Below, one piece after another: positions 1 to 7,818 of a stretch of 64,000 nt of DNA; the stretch's first letter is position 1, and every line of letters begins with the position of its first letter. Source of the DNA: JBHENC01 sp046262295 (GTDB taxonomy: Bacteria > Acidobacteriota > Blastocatellia > Pyrinomonadales > Pyrinomonadaceae); contig JBHENC010000009.1 in NCBI GenBank assembly GCA_046262295.1, positions 62,001 to 126,000 of the forward strand, given 5' to 3'. The notes beneath the pieces are model-generated. The model was given only the letters and a program-made list of their open reading frames with translations. It made no database searches and was not told the DNA's origin. The translations under genes and the position numbers were made by a program.

Positions 1-1
1 A

Positions 2-499
2 TCCTTGCCGGGTAAGTTCGTGATCGTGATGGCGGGCGAACGCTTCCGGCTCGAAATTCAATCGCCCGCCTTTAACTTCCGGCAGACTTACGACGGGCAG
101 CAGGGAAGCAGTTCCGTGCGCGGCATGGAGTTGCCGCCGCCGTCTAAATTCGGCTTGAACGTACTGCCGAAATTCGACCAGCCGGGCTACACCGTGACGG
201 CTTTGCCGAACGACAAAAAGCGGCGCGCTTTTCGCATTGCCGATGCGGAAGGCAATGCGACGGATTTCTATGTTGATCCGCAAAACGGGCGCGTCGTCAG
301 CTACATTATTCCGTACAACGGCAATCGCTTCGGCGTGGAAAATAGAACGCTCAAGGAAGTTGACGGCGTGCTTGTGCCGTACAGTTTCGTGCAGCGTCTG
401 GAATTGCCGCAGGGCGCGTTCTTCGCAGAGTACAAAGTCAAAGACGTGAAGATCAACCAGCCGGTCAGCGACGATTTGTTCACCGCTCCGGCCAATTAA
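2..499 (+). CDS. LolA-like/outer-membrane lipoprotein-sorting family protein, C-terminal part (5' end outside window)
   Basis: The frame is open from the first bases of the window, so only the last 165 or so residues are present and the start is not visible. The fragment is beta-rich: GERFRLEI near the start, then a strand pair around YVDPQNGRVVSYIIPY, a turn EVDGVLVPYSF, and the ending VSDDLFTAP. This order of strands, with a terminal 'D.LF..P', is what LolA/outer-membrane-lipoprotein-sorting half-barrels show, a family known in periplasmic lipid or lipoprotein handling. A specific ligand cannot be inferred. The family call is by pattern only. Confidence 0.55.
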   Translation, partial: SLPGKFVIVMAGERFRLEIQSPAFNFRQTYDGQQGSSSVRGMELPPPSKFGLNVLPKFDQPGYTVTALPNDKKRRAFRIADAEGNATDFYVDPQNGRVVSYIIPYNGNRFGVENRTLKEVDGVLVPYSFVQRLELPQGAFFAEYKVKDVKINQPVSDDLFTAPAN

Positions 500-540
500 A
501 ACTCTCCGGCTTTCCTGAAAGAGCCGTAAGGTTTAAGCTC

Positions 541-590
541 AACAGCACCGTTCCTGTCTTTCGTTAGGCGGGCGGTGTTGTTTGTGTTTA
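541..590 (+). terminator. Hairpin with T-rich tail after the LolA-like gene
   Basis: AACAGCACCG at 541-550 can pair with CGGTGTTGTT at 573-582, followed by a T-rich run. A second small hairpin (CGGCTTTC/GAAAGAGCCG, 507-526) lies just after the stop at 499. Together they probably end transcription before the next gene at 644. The call is from sequence only. Confidence 0.4.
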
Positions 591-643
591 CGGCGCGATA
601 ACTTTAGTTTACTTTGCGACGCCGCGTGCCGCAGAAGCGTTTT

Positions 644-2233
644 ATGGCTGATACCCGTCACAAACAGATTTTGCCGGAGACGAATCGAGCAGAGATCGTT
701 GTCTTTAGCCGGTTTGCTTTGATCGGTTTCATTCTCGCCGCCGGATTGTTTGTCGCCGCGCGGCTCTGGCATCTGGCCGCCGCGTGCCTCTGGTTCGACG
801 AACTCTTCAGCGTCCACGCCGCACGCCACGAGTGGCGCGACTTGCTCTCCTTTGTCGCCGCAGACATTGTGCATCCGCCGCTCTTTTATTTGTTGCTTAA
901 AGTTTGGATTACAATCGGCGGAGAATCCCTGCTATGGTTGAGATTGTTTCCGGCTGTGGCAGCAATCGCCACACTCATTCCGTTCTTCTTTCTTTGCAGA
1001 GAACTTAAACTGCGTCCCGCAGAAATCAATCTGGCAATCGTGCTGATGGGAGTCAGCGGGCATTTGATTAAATATGCGCAGGAGCTGAGGATGTACAGCC
1101 TGCTCCTGCTTCTGACGCTCTGCTCTCTCTTGCTGTTCGTTCGTTTCCTTAATTCCAAATCAAAGAAGCGCGTTGCGCTTTTGTTCGCCGTCAATCTGTT
1201 GCTGGTTTACACGCACTACTTCGGCTGGATGGTAATCGGTGTGGAATGGCTTGCGTTGCTGGTGTGGGAACGCCGGAAACTGTTGCTCTTTTCGGCAGCG
1301 AGCGCGGGCTTGGCTCTTTTCTTCGCGCCTTGGGCTTATGCCGTAGTGCAGGCCGGAGGAGCGAAGACGGAGAAGGTGGCTCAAAACATCGGATGGGCTT
1401 CGCGTCCCGGCCTGTATGAACTTGCGGAATATTATGCGAGCGTCAGCGGGCTATTAGACCCGCATCGAAGCGCGACATGGCTCGGCGGCTTCGGCGCTCT
1501 CGTGTTCGGCTGTTCCGTCGCGTTATGGCTCCGGTATTTCTTCAAAAGCAATCAATACGAAGACCGGCATCGCGTTCGCACTGTAAAATTACTTTTGCTG
1601 TTTTCTTTCGCGCCCATCGTTTTTGCTTTTTCTCTTAGCTATATACTTCCGCAATCAATCTGGGGCACGCGCCATCTAATCATCGCCGTCGTGCCGTACC
1701 TGCTACTGGTGAGCGTTGCGCTTCACCGCCTGCCTTTATATCAAGTCAGAATCACGGCGCTGATTCTGGTGGGCTGTTGGAGCTTGTTCGCCGCGTTTCT
1801 TTTGCTGGTAAGAACGGACGGTGATTACGTGTGGTGCGCGTGGGAGGTGCTGACGCGCCGGATGATTCAGGCCACGCCGAAAGATTCAGGCAGCGTCAAC
1901 GTCTACGCTTTTGAAGACCTCGTCGCTTATCACGTCTGGTTTTCGCTGGACTCGGCGCACGAAAAGAGATTTCATGTTTCGGTGGTTAAAGGCGTTCCCG
2001 GCCAGTTGGAAGATGCCGCGTATTTTTTGCCGAGAAGATTCGACGAGGTGGCGGTCAGAGACGCGACGGCACTAAGCGAAGATAAATACTGGGTGGCTTT
2101 TCGTGAGGCTTCAACCAATCAGGATAGCTCGATCTTAGAGATGCTGTCGTCGAACGGCTATCAAGTGGGAGAAGGCTTTTCGGTAAACGCTTACGGCAAC
2201 AAAGCTTTCTTAGTTCCCGTTCGGCGACGCTAG
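644..2233 (+). CDS. Glycosyltransferase family 39 (PMT/ArnT-like) integral membrane protein
   Basis: The product is a polytopic protein of about 529 residues. The first membrane segment (about residues 24-45) is followed by the WFDELFSVH motif near residues 50-58 and an HPPLFY motif near 77-82. In GT39/ArnT/PMT-type GT-C transferases the first loop carries an acidic D/E catalytic motif and a following H-P-P-L region. About ten further hydrophobic segments follow. The family uses polyprenyl-phosphate-linked sugars on the outer face of the cytoplasmic membrane; the acceptor cannot be told. The ATG at 644 is preferred over the upstream TTG at 614 because it begins a conventional cytoplasmic N-terminus. 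The Shine-Dalgarno site is weak at both. Confidence 0.72.
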   Translation: MADTRHKQILPETNRAEIVVFSRFALIGFILAAGLFVAARLWHLAAACLWFDELFSVHAARHEWRDLLSFVAADIVHPPLFYLLLKVWITIGGESLLWLRLFPAVAAIATLIPFFFLCRELKLRPAEINLAIVLMGVSGHLIKYAQELRMYSLLLLLTLCSLLLFVRFLNSKSKKRVALLFAVNLLLVYTHYFGWMVIGVEWLALLVWERRKLLLFSAASAGLALFFAPWAYAVVQAGGAKTEKVAQNIGWASRPGLYELAEYYASVSGLLDPHRSATWLGGFGALVFGCSVALWLRYFFKSNQYEDRHRVRTVKLLLLFSFAPIVFAFSLSYILPQSIWGTRHLIIAVVPYLLLVSVALHRLPLYQVRITALILVGCWSLFAAFLLLVRTDGDYVWCAWEVLTRRMIQATPKDSGSVNVYAFEDLVAYHVWFSLDSAHEKRFHVSVVKGVPGQLEDAAYFLPRRFDEVAVRDATALSEDKYWVAFREASTNQDSSILEMLSSNGYQVGEGFSVNAYGNKAFLVPVRRR

Positions 2234-2341
2234 GACGAGTCGTCTTCGTCTCAACCGAACGGCGACATTTTACGTCTATCGCCGGGGATAACCGGCGAGC
2301 AATGGAGATTGATGATAAAGGCTACGCTGTGCGAGTCCGGT

Positions 2342-3049
2342 TCATCCCCTTGTTAGGCCGCGCGTGGAAGATAAATTGAGTCTTTCTGTCGCACACAAGG
2401 CGCGCTCTGACGGATCAGAGACTTTGTGTTCATCGGCTAAAGCATGGTACGTCTTTACTGCGTCTTCCCAGTGGTGGCCGCGTACTTCTGCGATTCCCTC
2501 AAGGTTAGTACATGCAACTCCGGGTGAGACGAGTTTTCGTGGTTGCGGCATACCGATTAAACACGTCACCTCCGCAGCAAGGTCATTGAAAAGAAAATAC
2601 TCTGGCCCGAAATCAGTCCAAGAGACCTCTTGATTTTTTCTGATAGATTGCCGTAGTTGTTGACAAGCTTGCCGAAAAAGTCCCAGCGCCGCGAGTTGAT
2701 TCGGAGTAAGTGTCCGTTCTGACGCGAGCTTCATCACAACTGCCTCGTACTTGCTTTCTGCATTAGCTCCTCTTGCTAACAGAGACCATCGGAGATCACC
2801 GGGAGTGCCAATCGGAGTTGCTCCTGGTTTACGGGATTCACGCCACAACCGGCCTACTTCCTTGAGTTCGCCATAAAGCTGCTGGAATTGGACAGCAGTA
2901 CCTATGTCAAGTTCTTGCTGCTTCTTCCTAATATCCCAGCTAGCTATTATTTTTTGTCCCAAGAACCATCCAGCGGCAAGTAGCACAAACCCAAAAAGCG
3001 CCTTGACTGCTTCTAAAATAATACTGTCGGGCCATAGCGTCATAGACAT
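2342..3049 (-). CDS. Hypothetical single-pass membrane protein
   Basis: The protein has about 235 residues, with one hydrophobic segment near residues 8-30 and then a soluble, Lys/Gln/Glu-rich helical domain. I do not recognise a family. The frame could begin at a GTG at 3055, but that codon overlaps the perfect AGGAGG at 3055-3060. The ATG at 3049 sits 5 bases after it and is the likelier start. The gene is convergent with the glycosyltransferase and looks lower in GC than the ribosomal cluster behind it, which may mean acquisition. Confidence 0.6.
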   Translation of the reverse strand: MSMTLWPDSIILEAVKALFGFVLLAAGWFLGQKIIASWDIRKKQQELDIGTAVQFQQLYGELKEVGRLWRESRKPGATPIGTPGDLRWSLLARGANAESKYEAVVMKLASERTLTPNQLAALGLFRQACQQLRQSIRKNQEVSWTDFGPEYFLFNDLAAEVTCLIGMPQPRKLVSPGVACTNLEGIAEVRGHHWEDAVKTYHALADEHKVSDPSERALCATERLNLSSTRGLTRG

Positions 3050-3145
3050 GAACACCTCCTTATCTACTTTAAGAAATAGCGGCCTAACAAAGACTTAGCG
3101 GTAAAACCCGAATGTCGTGAGAGTTTGGCTTTTGACTTGCGCGCG

Positions 3146-3706
3146 CTAAACGCTCATTAGCTCCTGCTCTTTTGTTTTTGCGACCTCGTCAATCTTGCCG
3201 ATGTAGGTGTTGGTCAGCTTTTGAATTTCTTCGAGGCCGTCGCGTTCGTTGTCTTCGGAGATTGTTTTGTCCTTGAGCATTTTCTTGAGGCGGTCATTGG
3301 CTTCGCGGCGCACGTTGCGGATCGCGGTGCGATGATCTTCGGCGATTTCGTGGACTTGCTTGGCAAGTTGCTTGCGGCGTTCTTCCGTTAAAGCAGGAAT
3401 CGGAATGCGCACCAGCTTACCGTCGTTCGACGGGTTGAGTCCCAGATCGGCGGCGCGAATCGCTTTCTCGATAGCGCCGAGCTGCGTTGTGTCCCAGGGC
3501 TGCACGGTGAGCATCTGCGGTTCGGGAACGTGGACGGAGGCCATCTGGCTGAGCGGCGTCGGCGTGCCGTAGTATTCCACCATCACGCTGTCCAGCAAAT
3601 TGACGGCGGCGCGTCCCGTTCGCACCGTCGCAATCTTGCGCCGCACGTCTTCAATCACCGCATCCATACGCGGGCGCGCTTCTTTTACCACATCCTTTTC
3701 ACTCAT
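3146..3706 (-). CDS. frr: Ribosome recycling factor
   Basis: The product has 186 residues, the usual length for RRF, which with EF-G splits the post-termination ribosome. It shows the canonical N-terminal helix, the VRTGRAAVNLLDSVMVEYYG segment, the middle LNPSNDGKLVRIPIPALTEERR signature and the C-terminal helix bundle. GGAG lies 8 bases upstream of the ATG. It is last in the rpsB-tsf-pyrH-frr order conserved in many bacteria. Confidence 0.97.
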   Translation of the reverse strand: MSEKDVVKEARPRMDAVIEDVRRKIATVRTGRAAVNLLDSVMVEYYGTPTPLSQMASVHVPEPQMLTVQPWDTTQLGAIEKAIRAADLGLNPSNDGKLVRIPIPALTEERRKQLAKQVHEIAEDHRTAIRNVRREANDRLKKMLKDKTISEDNERDGLEEIQKLTNTYIGKIDEVAKTKEQELMSV

Positions 3707-3769
3707 TGTGTAGCTCCGTGTAAATCACGAAATTGTAAAACGAAGAGAATCCGACTCTTCATTTTTAAG

Positions 3770-4549
3770 TTATGAACTCTCCGGTCTTTGCACGCAGACG
3801 CGCGTGCCGACGTTTGCTTCGCCCATCACGACGCGCATGATGTTGCCGGGCGTAAGCATATTGAAAACGATGATCGGCAGATCGTTATCCATGCACAAGG
3901 AGATCGCCGACGCATCCATGACCTTCAACTGTTGCTCCAACACTTCCTGATAAGTGATGCAATCGTAGCGCGTCGCGGTCTTGTCGAGAACCGGATCGGC
4001 TGTATAGATGCCGTCAACCTTCGTCGCTTTGAGGATCACGTCCGCTTTGATTTCAAGGGCGCGCAAGGCCGCCGCCGAATCGGTTGTGAAATAAGGATTG
4101 CCCGTGCCTGCGGCGAAGATGACGACGCGCATCTTTTCAAGATGGCGAACCGCGCGGCGGCGTATGAACGGCTCCGCGAGCTGCGGAACATCAATCGCCG
4201 AAGAGACGCGCGTGAAGACGCCGACCTTCTCCAACGCATCTTGCAGCACGACGGCGTTCATCATCGTCGCCAGCATCCCTATGTAATCCGCGCTGGAGCG
4301 ATCCATATTACCCGCAGACTTGGAGACGCCGCGAAAAATATTGCCGCCGCCGACGACCACCGCAACTTCGACACCCAACTCATGCACGGCCTTGATGTCT
4401 TCGGCGACGGTGCGCGCCACGTTAACGTCAATGCCGTAATTTTGCGCGCCCATCAACGCTTCGCCGGAAATCTTTAGCAGTATCCGGCCAAAAGCAGGCT
4501 TCGGTGCGCCGCTTTTTTTCGTTGATGTCGCTGCCGTCTTTGCCGCCAT
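3770..4549 (-). CDS. pyrH: UMP kinase (uridylate kinase)
   Basis: The product has 259 residues and phosphorylates UMP to UDP. It is an amino-acid-kinase-fold protein: RILLKISGEALMG near the start binds phosphate, VVVGGGNIFRG follows, and the later TGNPYFTTDSAAALRA and KATKVDGIY segments are typical of PyrH. About 20 low-complexity Ala/Thr/Lys residues precede the fold, slightly longer than the family norm; an internal start is not obvious. It lies 63 bases upstream of frr in the same operon. Confidence 0.97.
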   Translation of the reverse strand: MAAKTAATSTKKSGAPKPAFGRILLKISGEALMGAQNYGIDVNVARTVAEDIKAVHELGVEVAVVVGGGNIFRGVSKSAGNMDRSSADYIGMLATMMNAVVLQDALEKVGVFTRVSSAIDVPQLAEPFIRRRAVRHLEKMRVVIFAAGTGNPYFTTDSAAALRALEIKADVILKATKVDGIYTADPVLDKTATRYDCITYQEVLEQQLKVMDASAISLCMDNDLPIIVFNMLTPGNIMRVVMGEANVGTRVCVQRPESS

Positions 4550-4605
4550 TCCAATCGAATCCTTTTACCGAACCAACTCGATACCTTTGTCGTAGTTGCT
4601 ACGGC

Positions 4606-5277
4606 TTACTGTCCGCCGCCCGCGAGCGCCGCCACTTCGTCGTTGAAATCGTCGGCGCGCTTCTCCAAGCCTTCGCCCATTTTGTAACGCGAGAAACGGC
4701 GCACGGTGATGTTCTCTTTGATCGTCGCAATCTTTTCCGTCACGAGATCGCCGACCGTCTTCGCGGGGTCTTTGACGAACGGCTGATCGAGCAGTACGGC
4801 CTCTTCGTAGTATTTGTTTAAGCGGCCTTCAACGATTTTGTCAATCACCTGATCCGGCTTGTTTGCGTTCTTCGGGTCGCCTTTGGCCTGTGCGCGGGCG
4901 ATGTCGCGTTCTTTGTCGAGCGATTCCTGCGGCACTTCGGTGCGCGAAACATAGCGCGGTTCCGCCGCCGCGATGTGCATCGCAATGTCTTTAACGAGTT
5001 GCTGGAACTCTTCGCCGCGCGCGACGAAATCCGTCTCGCAGTTGACTTCGACGAGCACGCCGACTTTGCCGCCCATGTGTATGTAAGAGCCGACCGCGCC
5101 TTCGGCTGCCGTGCGGCCTTCCTTCTTTTTCGCAGACGCGAGACCGCGCTTGCGCAAAATGTCAATCGCCTGTTCCTCGTTGCCGCCCGCTTCCGTCAAA
5201 GCGTTTTTGCATTCCATCATTCCCGCGCCCGTCTTCTCGCGCAGTGACTTAACCGAACTCGCCGTAATATCCGCCAT
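4606..5277 (-). CDS. tsf: Translation elongation factor Ts
   Basis: The product has 223 residues. The N-terminal UBA-like domain (VKSLREKTGAGMMECKNAL, residues about 9-27) and the NCETDFVAR motif near residue 80 that inserts into EF-Tu are both clear. It regenerates EF-Tu-GTP. It is a shorter type with a reduced dimerisation part compared with the E. coli protein of about 280 residues. AGGAG lies 8 bases before the ATG. It follows rpsB, separated by 202 bases that hold an inverted-repeat element. Confidence 0.97.
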   Translation of the reverse strand: MADITASSVKSLREKTGAGMMECKNALTEAGGNEEQAIDILRKRGLASAKKKEGRTAAEGAVGSYIHMGGKVGVLVEVNCETDFVARGEEFQQLVKDIAMHIAAAEPRYVSRTEVPQESLDKERDIARAQAKGDPKNANKPDQVIDKIVEGRLNKYYEEAVLLDQPFVKDPAKTVGDLVTEKIATIKENITVRRFSRYKMGEGLEKRADDFNDEVAALAGGGQ

Positions 5278-5297
5278 GTCTATCTCTCCTGTTAAAA

Positions 5298-5381
5298 GCA
5301 GTTTTCAGTTTACAGTTTTGAGCTTTCAGATAAATATGAAGTTTTGCTGCTGAAAACTGAAAACTCAAAACTGTAAACTGC
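5298..5381. repeat. Imperfect inverted repeat in the rpsB-tsf spacer
   Basis: The left arm begins GCAGTTTTCAGTTTACAG and the right arm ends CTGTAAACTGC. The two arms of about 30 bases are near reverse complements built from the unit CAGTTTTCAG/CAGTTTACAG. A related element lies in the rpsI-rpsB spacer (6646-6722). It would form a long stem in the tsf leader. It looks like a dispersed non-coding element rather than a simple terminator. Confidence 0.7.
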
Positions 5382-5479
5382 TCTAATCCATTAAAAAGCG
5401 CAGCCCGCAGGCGGCACGTGTCCGCAAACGGTGGCTGCGCTCGCCGAAAATCTTGGGTTAACGAAATTTGCTTGCCGGT

Positions 5480-6523
5480 CTAGCGGGCGACGCCGACGGA
5501 CTCCGCGCCTTTTTCCTGTTCGGCGGAAGATGGATGGCGTTCTGCCGCTTCGTCGCCGCCACCACCGTCTGCGCCGCGCTCCGGCGCGCCCGTGCCGACT
5601 TGCGGATGATCGCCGACGCTATCGGGCTGTTGACCGATCTTTCCGAAGCCTTGATTGCCCGCCACAGATGTTTGCGCTTCGGCCGTAGCCGCCGCGCCCA
5701 TGTCCGTCACATTTTCAGCTTCGCGTCCGGGTTCGATCCGCGTTGTCGCTGCTGCCGCTGCGTTGTTCTCGGCGCCGCTTGGTGCGCTGCCCGCAGAATC
5801 TCTCATTTCATCTTCGCCCGTTGCGCCTTCCGCAATCATCTGCTGGCCTTCGAGCACCGCGTCGGCGATGCGTGAAGCAAAGAGGCGAACGGCACGCAAC
5901 GCATCGTCGTTGCCGGGAATAATATGGTCTATGCCTTCGGGCGAACAGTTTGTGTCAACGACGGCGACGACCGGAATGCCCAGACGATTCGCTTCCGCAA
6001 CGGCAATCTCTTCCTTGCGCACGTCAATGATAAAGATGATATCAGGGATGCGCGTCATCGCTTTGATGCCCGAAAGATTCTTGTCAAGGCTGTCGCGTTC
6101 ACGATCCAGCTTGATGCGCTCCTTCTTGGTCATCTTCTCGTAACGGCCGTCTTCGTGCATCGCTTCGAGGTCTTTAAGGCGCTTGATGGATTTTTGAACT
6201 GTCTGGAAGTTGGTTAGAAGGCCGCCGAGCCATCGTTGGTTAATAAAATACTGTCCGGCGCGCTGGGCTTCTTCGCGGACGGCTTCCTGCGCCTGCCGTT
6301 TAGTTCCGACAAACAGCACGGTTTTGCCGCGATCCTCCGCCACCGCATTGGTGACGAAATTGAGAGCGTCGCGGAACATACGCTGCGTTTTTTGCAGGTC
6401 AATAATGTAGATGCCATTGCGCTCGCCGAAAATGTACTCTTTCATTTTCGGATTCCAGCGCCGTACCTGGTGGCCGAAATGCACACCGGCCTCCAGCAAT
6501 TCTTTCATCGTAACCGAAACCAA
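5480..6523 (-). CDS. rpsB: 30S ribosomal protein S2 with a long acidic/low-complexity C-terminal tail
   Basis: The S2 core covers about residues 1-235, with the typical LLEAGVHFGHQ, FGERNGIYIIDL, QRWLGGLLTNF and GNDDALRAVRLF signatures. A further 110 residues rich in Gly, Ala, Glu and Gln follow. E. coli S2 has 241 residues, so the tail is an extension. The frame opens at a TTG at 6523, preceded by AAGGAG about 9 bases away. The ATG at 6508 would lie too far from that site, so the TTG start is likely. Confidence 0.96.
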   Translation of the reverse strand: MVSVTMKELLEAGVHFGHQVRRWNPKMKEYIFGERNGIYIIDLQKTQRMFRDALNFVTNAVAEDRGKTVLFVGTKRQAQEAVREEAQRAGQYFINQRWLGGLLTNFQTVQKSIKRLKDLEAMHEDGRYEKMTKKERIKLDRERDSLDKNLSGIKAMTRIPDIIFIIDVRKEEIAVAEANRLGIPVVAVVDTNCSPEGIDHIIPGNDDALRAVRLFASRIADAVLEGQQMIAEGATGEDEMRDSAGSAPSGAENNAAAAATTRIEPGREAENVTDMGAAATAEAQTSVAGNQGFGKIGQQPDSVGDHPQVGTGAPERGADGGGGDEAAERHPSSAEQEKGAESVGVAR

Positions 6524-6645
6524 AAGATACTCTCCTTTGTGTGTGTTGGTTTAATGTACTCGCCGCCGCCCGCGAAACCCTTTTATAAGTTTCTCTCCCT
6601 CAAAACAGGAGAGCAACCAATCAAGGCAGCGACAATGGACTAGGA

Positions 6646-6722
6646 CAGTTTCGAGTTTACAGTTTTAAGTTTTCGGATAATACAAGCAGACTTGCTGCTA
6701 AAAATTGTAAACTCGAAACTGA
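6646..6722. repeat. Inverted repeat in the rpsI-rpsB spacer
   Basis: CAGTTTCGAGTTTACAGTTT at 6646-6665 has an almost perfect reverse complement (AAATTGTAAACTCGAAACTG) ending at 6722. The spacing and the CAGTTT-type units resemble the element at 5298-5381. It ends 10 bases from the rpsI stop and so may also act as a transcription attenuator or terminator after rpsI. Confidence 0.7.
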
Positions 6723-6731
6723 AAACTGCTC

Positions 6732-7127
6732 TTACCGTTTCGAGAATTGGAAGCGTTTGCGTGCGCCCTTTTGCCCGTACTTCTTGCGTTCTTTGATGCG
6801 GGGGTCGCGCGTGACGAGTCCGGCCTGTTTCAGTGCCGGTCGCAAGTCGGCGTTGAATAACATTAGCGCGCGTGTGATGCCGTGACGAATCGCTCCGGCC
6901 TGACCCGAAGGGCCGCCGCCCGCCACATTCACCAGAATGTCGAATTTGGCGGTCGTCTCGGTCAACTGCAACGGCTGGCGAATTATCATGCGCAGCGTTT
7001 CGTTCGGGAAATACTGCTCGAAGCCTTTTTGGTTAACTTTAACTTCACCGCTGCCGGGACGTAGGTAAACACGCGCCGTCGAAGTCTTGCGCCGTCCCGT
7101 GCCGTAGTATTGTTGAGTATCAGCCAT
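6732..7127 (-). CDS. rpsI: 30S ribosomal protein S9
   Basis: The product has 131 residues. The start QYYGTGRRKTSTARVYL and the C-terminus KRFQFSKR are typical of S9; the terminal SKR reaches the P-site tRNA in known structures. It follows rplM by 19 bases, the standard rplM-rpsI pair. Confidence 0.97.
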   Translation of the reverse strand: MADTQQYYGTGRRKTSTARVYLRPGSGEVKVNQKGFEQYFPNETLRMIIRQPLQLTETTAKFDILVNVAGGGPSGQAGAIRHGITRALMLFNADLRPALKQAGLVTRDPRIKERKKYGQKGARKRFQFSKR

Positions 7128-7146
7128 TATCTCGTTCCCTTAAAAT

Positions 7147-7614
7147 TTAGCGTTGCTTTTGCGCGGCGGTGGCGCGTGCGTCAATCGTGAAAGGCTGCGG
7201 ACGCTGCGCACCGTGCGGATGCTCGGCGTCGGCGTAGACTTTCAGTTTCTTCGCCATCGCTTTGCCCAGTTTGGTTTTCGGCAGCATTCCTTTGACGGCG
7301 AGTTCGATGACGCGCTCGGGATGCTTGGCGAATTGATCCTGCACGGAAATTTCGCGCAAGCCGCCCGGATACAAGGTGTGATGGCGGTAGACTTTCTGAT
7401 CCGCCTTTGAACCCTTGAAGACAGCTTTGCGAGCGTTAATCACGACGACGTGATCGCCCATGTCCATAAAGGGCGTCCATTTCGGGCTACGCTTGCCGGA
7501 AAGAATGTTGGCAACCTCTGTGGCGAGGCGTCCGACCGTTTGCCCGTCGGCATCAACGACGTGCCATTTGCGATTTTCAGCGAGACCGATGCCGCTGGGA
7601 AAGTATGTTGACAT
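7147..7614 (-). CDS. rplM: 50S ribosomal protein L13
   Basis: The product has 155 residues. Typical motifs are KWHVVDADGQTVGRLATEVA, GDHVVVINA, and the C-terminal LKVYADAEHPHGAQRP. It is the first gene of the minus-strand ribosomal cluster, and a strong sigma-70-type promoter lies just upstream at 7657-7686. Confidence 0.97.
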   Translation of the reverse strand: MSTYFPSGIGLAENRKWHVVDADGQTVGRLATEVANILSGKRSPKWTPFMDMGDHVVVINARKAVFKGSKADQKVYRHHTLYPGGLREISVQDQFAKHPERVIELAVKGMLPKTKLGKAMAKKLKVYADAEHPHGAQRPQPFTIDARATAAQKQR

Positions 7615-7656
7615 AGATGATTCTCACAGTAAAAGGCGTCAAAAACGCGAACGTGT

Positions 7657-7686
7657 AGAATACCGAACCGTTCTGAAAGTTGTCAA
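7657..7686 (-). promoter_or_regulatory. Sigma-70-type promoter of the rplM-rpsI operon
   Basis: On the minus strand TTGACA (7686-7681) is followed after 18 bases by TATTCT (7662-7657). The -10 ends 43 bases before the rplM ATG. The -35 box is a full consensus match and the -10 differs at one position. Confidence 0.7.
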
Positions 7687-7756
7687 GCCGTGATCGAGCA
7701 CAAGCAACGGGCGAACGAAGTGAAAACCGCGCTCTAGTGTGGCGAACCGTAGAAAT

Positions 7757-7796
7757 GAAAGAAGCCCTCCGGCAATTTCACGGAAGGGCTTCTTCG
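7757..7796 (-). terminator. Terminator of the M48 protease gene
   Basis: On the minus strand CGAAGAAGCCCTTCCG pairs with CGGAGGGCTTCTTTC across a 9-10 base loop, followed by ATTTCT. It lies between the M48 stop (7819) and the rplM promoter, so it insulates the ribosomal operon. Confidence 0.7.
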
Positions 7797-7818
7797 TTTC
7801 GATGCGACGATTTTCCGG

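Noticed and set aside
5655..6143. Long plus-strand frames opposite rpsB (also opposite pyrH, tsf and others)
   Set aside because: Shadows of GC-rich genes with arginine/alanine-rich products; the minus-strand ribosomal proteins are certain.
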